From [Empedobacter] haloabium (lineage in GTDB: Bacteria > Pseudomonadota > Gammaproteobacteria > Burkholderiales > Burkholderiaceae_D), in the NCBI GenBank assembly GCA_008011715.2, contig CP136508.1, forward strand, positions 4,402,001 to 4,466,000: a DNA stretch of 64,000 nt. The letters run 5' to 3'. Position numbers and translations under genes: made by a program. Under the pieces are notes generated by a model. It did no database searches, had not been told where the DNA came from, and saw nothing but the letters and a program-made list of their open reading frames with translations. This document shows positions 59,192-64,000 of this stretch, piece after piece. Position 1 is the first letter of the stretch; each line of letters begins with the position of its first letter.

Positions 59192-60804
59192 GGCGTGTAG
59201 CCCGGGATCGCCGTCTCGTCCACTTCGTCGATCTGGGCCGGGTCGAGGTGGCGACGGGCGAACTCCAGGTAGACCTTGCGCCGCACGAAGATGTCGAACA
59301 GGGCCGGGTCGATATGGCCGTTCAGGCTGAAGCGGCCCAGGATCTGCAGCGCCTCCGTCAGCGTCTTGGGGGTCTTGTAGGGGCGGTCACTGGCCGTCAG
59401 CGCCTCGAAGATGTCGGCAATGGCCATCACGCGCGCCGGGATCGACATCTCGTCGCCGCGCAGACCCTTCGGATAGCCCTTGCCGTCCATCCGCTCGTGG
59501 TGGCCGCCGGCGAATTCGGGCACGCGGCGCAGGTGTTTCGGCCACGGCAGCGATTCGAGCATGCGCACCGTCATGACGATGTGATTGTTGATGATCGTCC
59601 TTTCCTCGGCCGTCAGGGTGCCGTAGCGCACCGTCAGGTTGGCCACCTCGTCGGCACTGAGGAAGGGCTGCTCGACGCCGTCCGGGCCGGTCCAGCGGCG
59701 CGCCGCGATCTGGTGCACGCGCTGCTCGTCCTCATCGGGCATGCCCTCGCCGCCCACATTGGCGCGGCGCAGGAACTCGCGTTCCTCGCGCAGCCTGGCC
59801 TGCTCCTGCAGCAACCGCTCGCGCAGCGCGTCCGGGTCGCCGCCGGCCAGCTGCTGCCGCAGGGCGCGGATCTCGGCATCGCGCAGCAGCACCTCGAAGC
59901 GGGTGTCCAGCAGGCCGATGCGGTCGTAGATCGTCTGCAGCTTGGTGGCCTTGTCCACCACGTGCACCGGCGTCGTGATCTTGCCGCAGTCGTGCAGCAG
60001 GCCGGCCAGCCACAGTTCCTTGCGATCCGCGTCCGTCATGCGGAACCGCGCCATCGGGCCTGCGCGCGTCTCGTGCACGGCCTCGGCCAGCATCATCGTC
60101 AGCTCCGGCACGAACTGGCAGTGCCGGCCCGTGTAGGGCGACTTCTCGTCGATGCCGATGTTGATCAGGTTGACGAAGGCCTCCAGCAGCTCCTCCAGCT
60201 GGCGCACCAACGACTGGTTGGTCAGCACGACGGCCGCCTGCGCGGCCAGCGCCTCGATGAAGCGCTGGTCGGTCGAGGAAAACGTCGTGATCGCGCCCGT
60301 GTCGAGCGCACGCGCATTGATCAGCTGGAGCACGCCCAGCAACTCGCCGGCGTGGTCGTGCATCGGCACGGTCAGGAACGACTGCGAGCGGTAGCCGAAG
60401 CGCTGGTCGAACGCGCGCATGCCGGAAAAATTGAAGTCGTCCGCGTGGTACACGTCGGCGATGTTGACGGAGCGGCGCATATTGGCCGCGTAGGCGGCCA
60501 CCGACGACAGGTTCGGTTCGCCGTGCTCGCCGGCCAGCGGCACGGGCGGAATGTCGGCCGGCTTGCCGGAGGAGCCGCCCAGGTGCAGGCCCAGCGTGTC
60601 GTTGACGGACAGGTGGAAGCACAGCGTGCGCCCGTCCGCGCTGGGGCGGTACAGCGTGCCGCCGTCCGCATTGGTGATGCTTTTCGCCACCAACAATATG
60701 CGTTCGAGCAACAGGTCCGTGTCGTGGCTGGCGCCCAGCGCGACGGACAGTTCCGTCAGCTGATCCAGTCGCTGTGCGATCTGTGCATGATTCAGTTCTT
60801 GCAT
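59188..60804 (-). CDS. GAF and HD-GYP domain protein
   Basis: A 538-residue signalling protein. GAF sensor ~15-190 (TNADGGTLYRPSADGR; SFLTVPMHDHAGELLGVLQLIN), then an HD-GYP-type phosphodiesterase ~210-520: HDCGK, NNHIVMTVRML, HHERMDGKGYPKGLRGDE and DIFEALTASDRPY. Between the HD and GYP parts lies an ~110-residue charged insertion. HD-GYP enzymes hydrolyse c-di-GMP or cGAMP. ATG 60804 is chosen because it starts just before the GAF helix; an upstream ATG in the same frame is possible. Confidence 0.87.
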   Translation of the reverse strand: MQELNHAQIAQRLDQLTELSVALGASHDTDLLLERILLVAKSITNADGGTLYRPSADGRTLCFHLSVNDTLGLHLGGSSGKPADIPPVPLAGEHGEPNLSSVAAYAANMRRSVNIADVYHADDFNFSGMRAFDQRFGYRSQSFLTVPMHDHAGELLGVLQLINARALDTGAITTFSSTDQRFIEALAAQAAVVLTNQSLVRQLEELLEAFVNLINIGIDEKSPYTGRHCQFVPELTMMLAEAVHETRAGPMARFRMTDADRKELWLAGLLHDCGKITTPVHVVDKATKLQTIYDRIGLLDTRFEVLLRDAEIRALRQQLAGGDPDALRERLLQEQARLREEREFLRRANVGGEGMPDEDEQRVHQIAARRWTGPDGVEQPFLSADEVANLTVRYGTLTAEERTIINNHIVMTVRMLESLPWPKHLRRVPEFAGGHHERMDGKGYPKGLRGDEMSIPARVMAIADIFEALTASDRPYKTPKTLTEALQILGRFSLNGHIDPALFDIFVRRKVYLEFARRHLDPAQIDEVDETAIPGYTP

Positions 60805-61003
60805 GGTGCCATGTTGCCCCAATGAAATTCCCCCGTGATTATACGGGTGTCGCCACATGCGTACTGTATACGCTATGCCGCCGACGCGGCGGTCAGGACG
60901 AGTTTGCAGCCAGAAGCGGGGCAAAACCCGCTATCATCGACGCTGGAGTGTGGGAACGCTGCCGCGCAGCCGGACAAGAACAAGCCATCGGGACGTCGTG
61001 ACA

Positions 61004-61897
61004 ATGAAATTCAAATTCTGGGGGGTGCGGGGATCGATACCGTCGCCGGGGCCGCGCACGGTGCGCTACGGCGGCAACACCACCTGCATCGAGGTGCGCA
61101 GCGACGACGACACGCTGATCGTGCTGGACGGCGGCACCGGCCTGTTCTGCCTGGCGCAGGCGCTGGTCGCCAGCCCGAAGCGTCCCATCGATGCCAATAT
61201 CTTCATCACGCACAGTCATTGGGACCACATCCATGGCCTGCCGTTCTTCACGCCGCTGTTCATCCGCGGCAGCCGCGTGTGCCTGCATGGCGTCTGCGAC
61301 CCGGACACGGGCAACGGCATCGAGCACGTGATGGGCGTGCAGCTGCAGAACAGCTACTTCCCCGTCAGCGAGGCGCAGATGGGCGCCACCATCGAATACC
61401 GCACGTTGCAGGTGGGCGAGGCGTTCGCCGTGGGTGACGCGGTGGTGAGAAACGTCGTCATGGGCCATCCGGTCACGGACCTGGGCTACCGCATCGACTG
61501 CAACGGCAAGTCCGTCTTCTTCACCGGCGACCACGAGCCGCTGTACAACCTGTATCCGGAAGGCCATCCGGAGCACGCGGCCTGCGCGGCCCAGGTGGCC
61601 GAACGCACGGCCGCCATCGACGCGATGGTGCGCGGCGTAGACGCGCTGATCGCGGACTGCTCCTACACCCGCGGCGAATATCCGTCCAAGGTGGGCTGGG
61701 GCCACGGCACCTTCGACAGCGCGCTGGCGATGGCGCTGCGCACCGGCGCCAAGCGGCTGTACTGCACCCACCACGAGCCGACCCGCGGCGACGACGAGCT
61801 GGAAGCGGTCTTCGCCGAAGTCATGGCGCGCCACGAGCCGGCGCTGAACGGCCTGCAGGTATTCCTGGCCTACGAAGGCCTCGAGGTGACGCTGTAG
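61004..61897 (+). CDS. metallo-beta-lactamase-fold hydrolase
   Basis: A 297-residue MBL protein of the cyclic-nucleotide-phosphodiesterase/RNase Z-like group: FWGVRGSIPSPGP at the start, metal motif THSHWDHIHG (~66), then further ligands His in MGHPVTDLGY, Asp in FTGDHEP and His in CTHHEP. It lies divergent to the HD-GYP/cyclase pair, so a role in cyclic nucleotide turnover is possible, but this is inferred only from position. Confidence 0.87.
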   Translation: MKFKFWGVRGSIPSPGPRTVRYGGNTTCIEVRSDDDTLIVLDGGTGLFCLAQALVASPKRPIDANIFITHSHWDHIHGLPFFTPLFIRGSRVCLHGVCDPDTGNGIEHVMGVQLQNSYFPVSEAQMGATIEYRTLQVGEAFAVGDAVVRNVVMGHPVTDLGYRIDCNGKSVFFTGDHEPLYNLYPEGHPEHAACAAQVAERTAAIDAMVRGVDALIADCSYTRGEYPSKVGWGHGTFDSALAMALRTGAKRLYCTHHEPTRGDDELEAVFAEVMARHEPALNGLQVFLAYEGLEVTL

Positions 61898-62374
61898 ATG
61901 GAGACCGGCATGGAACGCATCCAGGGCGTGGTCACCGACCTGCGGCTTGGCAAGACCGTGATGTACAAGAAGGAGACCGGCACGAGCACCTTGCACGCGG
62001 CCGTGTTCAAGGTCGGGGAACGGCAATGCAAGATCGTCGCCAACCATCCGATCGTGATCGAGGAAGGCGACGAGGTGATCCTGTCCGGCGCGCAGCGCAG
62101 CGACAACCTGTTCATCGCGCTGGCGCACCGCAACGTCACGCGCCGCGTCGAGGGCCACGAAGGCTGGGCCACCCGGCTGGTGCTGACGGTGCTGCTGGTG
62201 GCGGCCGGCATCTGGCTCGGCACCGTGCTGCTGGGCGGCGGCTACGCGACGGTGCTGAGCGTGGCGCTGCTGGGGGCCGGCGTGCTGATGGCGTGGCGCT
62301 CGGTGCAGGTGGTGCTTTCCATCCTGGCCTTGCGGCCGCAAACGAAGCGCAAACCGAAAGGAAAACGGAAATGA
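61898..62374 (+). CDS. two-TM membrane protein of unknown function
   Basis: A 158-residue protein starting at the base after the previous stop. The N-terminal ~85 residues form a soluble beta-rich domain (QGVVTDLRLGKTVMY, FKVGERQCKIVANH); two TM helices follow (~95-140) and a strongly basic tail (PQTKRKPKGKRK). Part of an operon with its neighbours; it overlaps the next gene by 4 bases. Confidence 0.7.
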   Translation: METGMERIQGVVTDLRLGKTVMYKKETGTSTLHAAVFKVGERQCKIVANHPIVIEEGDEVILSGAQRSDNLFIALAHRNVTRRVEGHEGWATRLVLTVLLVAAGIWLGTVLLGGGYATVLSVALLGAGVLMAWRSVQVVLSILALRPQTKRKPKGKRK

Positions 62375-62973
62375 CGATCATGGTCGTGACGGTGGATGGC
62401 GTGCAGGCCGCCGCGGTGGATCTGGCGCAGGTGGACATGCTGGCCGTGCACGTCAACGGCGACCTGACCCGGCCAGGGCTGGCCAACCTGTCCTGCCATG
62501 GCGGCACTTATCCGCCCGACGGGGGCGAGTCGACCTTCCGCATCTGGGCGGAACAGGACCTGGACGGGCCTGCCGGCACGGTTACCGTAACGATGCTGGA
62601 ACAGCCATGGGCCGGCACGCCCACGCAGGGCAAGACGGTCGCCGAGCTGTTTCCGGACGAGCCGCCATGCGAGCGCACCGACTTCACGCCGACGGCGGCG
62701 GAACGCGAGGAGCTGCGCAGCCGGCCGCGCCTGCGCGATGCGTTCTCGTGGTCGCTGCATGCGCCCGACGGCGCGCGGCTGCAGGGGCGCAACGGCCCGG
62801 ACGACGACTCGTTCGCCTTTGCCGTTCTGTGGACGGCCGACCGCCCGGCGCTGGCGCGTGTGTACGGCTCGACCACCAATATCGACAACGTGCTTGCGCA
62901 CCGCCACGGCTCCAGGCTGTACGAAGGCAGCCTGGCCATCGGTGAAAGCGTGACGTTCGGCTGCGGCGAATGA
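62371..62973 (+). CDS. protein of unknown function, paralogue A
   Basis: A 200-residue protein with no signal peptide or TM segment. It begins TIMVVTVDGVQAAAVDLAQ and ends EGSLAIGESVTFGCGE. The next gene encodes a clear relative, so the two arose by tandem duplication. The fold appears to be all-beta. I do not recognise the family. Confidence 0.7.
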   Translation: MTIMVVTVDGVQAAAVDLAQVDMLAVHVNGDLTRPGLANLSCHGGTYPPDGGESTFRIWAEQDLDGPAGTVTVTMLEQPWAGTPTQGKTVAELFPDEPPCERTDFTPTAAEREELRSRPRLRDAFSWSLHAPDGARLQGRNGPDDDSFAFAVLWTADRPALARVYGSTTNIDNVLAHRHGSRLYEGSLAIGESVTFGCGE

Positions 62974-62989
62974 ACCGGGAGAAAAGGCG

Positions 62990-63598
62990 ATGACGATCTT
63001 CAGCATAGCGGTGGACGGCGACGTGGTGGCCGCCGTCGACAACGACGGCCTGGCGATGCTGTCCGTGCACGTGCGCGGCAGCGTGACGGAGCCGCATGCG
63101 GCCGTGCTGTCTTGCGACGGCACCTTGACCGCCGGCCATGCGGATGGCTACCGCGTCTGGCTGCAAGAGCTGCAGCTGCGGGCGGGTCAGGTGGTGACGG
63201 TACGCATGGGCGACAGCGGCGCGGCCGTGACACCGGCACAGGACCCGCCCGGGCCGCACCATGGCCTGTCGCCCGAATCGGTCGCCACGCTGGGCCGCAC
63301 CCATCCGCCGCCCGGCGCGCTGGACGTGGCGGCGGCGCGCAGCCATGCGCGGGTGCGGCCCGGTTTCTCGTTCGCGCTGGACCTGTCCAACGGCAAGGGC
63401 TGCGACGTGCGCAGCGACCCGGCCGACGAGATGTTCCAGTGCCTCGTCATCTGGACGCTGGACTGGGAGCCGGAATGCGCGCGCGTCCAGGCCAGCGCGT
63501 CGAGCCGCGAACGCATCCTGCGCGGCGAGCGCGAGACGCCGGCGTTCGAGGGCCGCCTGTTGCGCGGCGACAGCGTCACGATCCGCTGCGGCGACTGA
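62990..63598 (+). CDS. protein of unknown function, paralogue B
   Basis: 202 residues, related to paralogue A: MTIFSIAVDGDVVAAVDN at the start, VHVRGSVTEPHAAVLSCDGT, and EGRLLRGDSVTIRCGD at the end. Identity is modest, so the duplication is old. Starts 16 bases after paralogue A with GGAGAA upstream. Confidence 0.7.
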   Translation: MTIFSIAVDGDVVAAVDNDGLAMLSVHVRGSVTEPHAAVLSCDGTLTAGHADGYRVWLQELQLRAGQVVTVRMGDSGAAVTPAQDPPGPHHGLSPESVATLGRTHPPPGALDVAAARSHARVRPGFSFALDLSNGKGCDVRSDPADEMFQCLVIWTLDWEPECARVQASASSRERILRGERETPAFEGRLLRGDSVTIRCGD

Positions 63599-63601
63599 GC
63601 C

Positions 63602-63994
63602 ATGATTTCGCACGTCTTCCTGGGGGTGACCGATTTTGGGCGCGCGTTCGCGTTTTACGCGCCGCTGATGGCGGCGCTGGGCCAGCCGCTGCGCTTTCGC
63701 GACGACAGCCGGCCATGGGCGGGCTGGATGCCGGCCGACGCGCCACGCCCGCTGCTGCTGATCGGCGCGCCGCACGATGGCGCTCCGGCCAGTGTCGGCA
63801 ACGGCGCGATGACGGCGCTGCTGGCGCGCGACCGCGCTTCGGTCGATGCCGCGTACGCCGCGGCGCTGACGCATGGCGGCAGCTGCGAGGGACCGCCCGG
63901 CCTGCGGCCGGAATACCATGCCAACTACTACGGTGCCTATTTCCGCGACCCGGATGGGAACAAGCTGTGTGTTTGTTGTCACGAGCCTGGCTGA
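63602..63994 (+). CDS. VOC-family (glyoxalase-like) protein
   Basis: A 130-residue vicinal-oxygen-chelate protein: SHVFLGVTDFGRAFAFYAPLMAALG at the start and YYGAYFRDPDGNKLCVCCHEP at the end supply the usual His/Glu metal positions, although the final Glu position is replaced by Leu-Cys (NKLCVC). Three Cys at the C-terminus are unusual. Substrate unknown. Immediately follows paralogue B. Confidence 0.87.
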   Translation: MISHVFLGVTDFGRAFAFYAPLMAALGQPLRFRDDSRPWAGWMPADAPRPLLLIGAPHDGAPASVGNGAMTALLARDRASVDAAYAAALTHGGSCEGPPGLRPEYHANYYGAYFRDPDGNKLCVCCHEPG

Positions 63995-64000
63995 GTCCTA

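Overview
The window looks like chromosomal DNA from a high-GC betaproteobacterium of the family Oxalobacteraceae (Massilia, Duganella or Pseudoduganella type). This is an inference from gene content: a PEP-CTERM surface protein array, AlaA and homoserine dehydrogenase of betaproteobacterial type, a GlrK/QseG/GlrR cassette, PhoH with a PIN domain, and CHASE2 and HD-GYP signalling proteins. No rRNA or marker gene is present to settle the genus.

Layout. 1-3900: an unrecognised helical protein (cut by the left edge), two trypsin/V8-like serine proteases, a small ribbon-helix-helix-like protein and a two-TM membrane protein. 3961-5101: a complete IS1595-family element (DD36N transposase, matching inverted repeats, 8-bp target duplication) inserted in the T-tract of the terminator of tRNA-Pro(GGG). 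5318-8142: Sir2 deacetylase, fumarylacetoacetase-family hydrolase, TetR regulator, GNAT acetyltransferase. 8220-14007: a three-gene RND efflux operon. 14263-20651: secreted lipoprotein, LplT-like transporter/acyltransferase fusion, NarL-type two-component pair, TonB-like protein, secreted HELTH metallopeptidase. 21147-25050: glrK-qseG-glrR followed by a BON-domain gene with a textbook sigma-54 promoter and two perfect TGTC-N10-GACA activator sites.

25341-36713 is the most unusual part. An AraC/GyrI regulator is followed by eight intact and four broken members of one PEP-CTERM paralogue family. They lie head to tail in units that share a leader sequence. Among them are an aminoglycoside-phosphotransferase-like gene, a fragment of a second such gene, a fragment of a second AraC/GyrI gene, and the tail of a second IS1595 copy. 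The pattern is one of tandem expansion, internal deletion and mosaic decay.

36799-43013 is housekeeping: hom, alaA, an Mth938-like protein, a Bcp-type peroxiredoxin, phoH and a copper chaperone. 43140-50051 holds a GST, a TauE/SafE transporter, a TonB-dependent receptor under a cobalamin riboswitch, and copA-cueR; both copper promoters have the 19-bp spacer of CueR-controlled genes. 50237-60804 is a minus-strand block of two-partner secretion (FecR-like protein, TpsA exoprotein with a long Pro-Thr tract, TpsB transporter) followed upstream by a CHASE2 adenylate cyclase translationally coupled to a GAF/HD-GYP protein. 61004-63994: a metallo-beta-lactamase-fold hydrolase, a membrane protein, two paralogous proteins of unknown function and a VOC protein.

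Small palindromic repeats recur through the window: three 54-55-bp hairpins with GGTGWCAGGCWCC arms, one short relative, and a 92-bp inverted repeat of a second type. No CRISPR array, rRNA gene or replication origin was seen.
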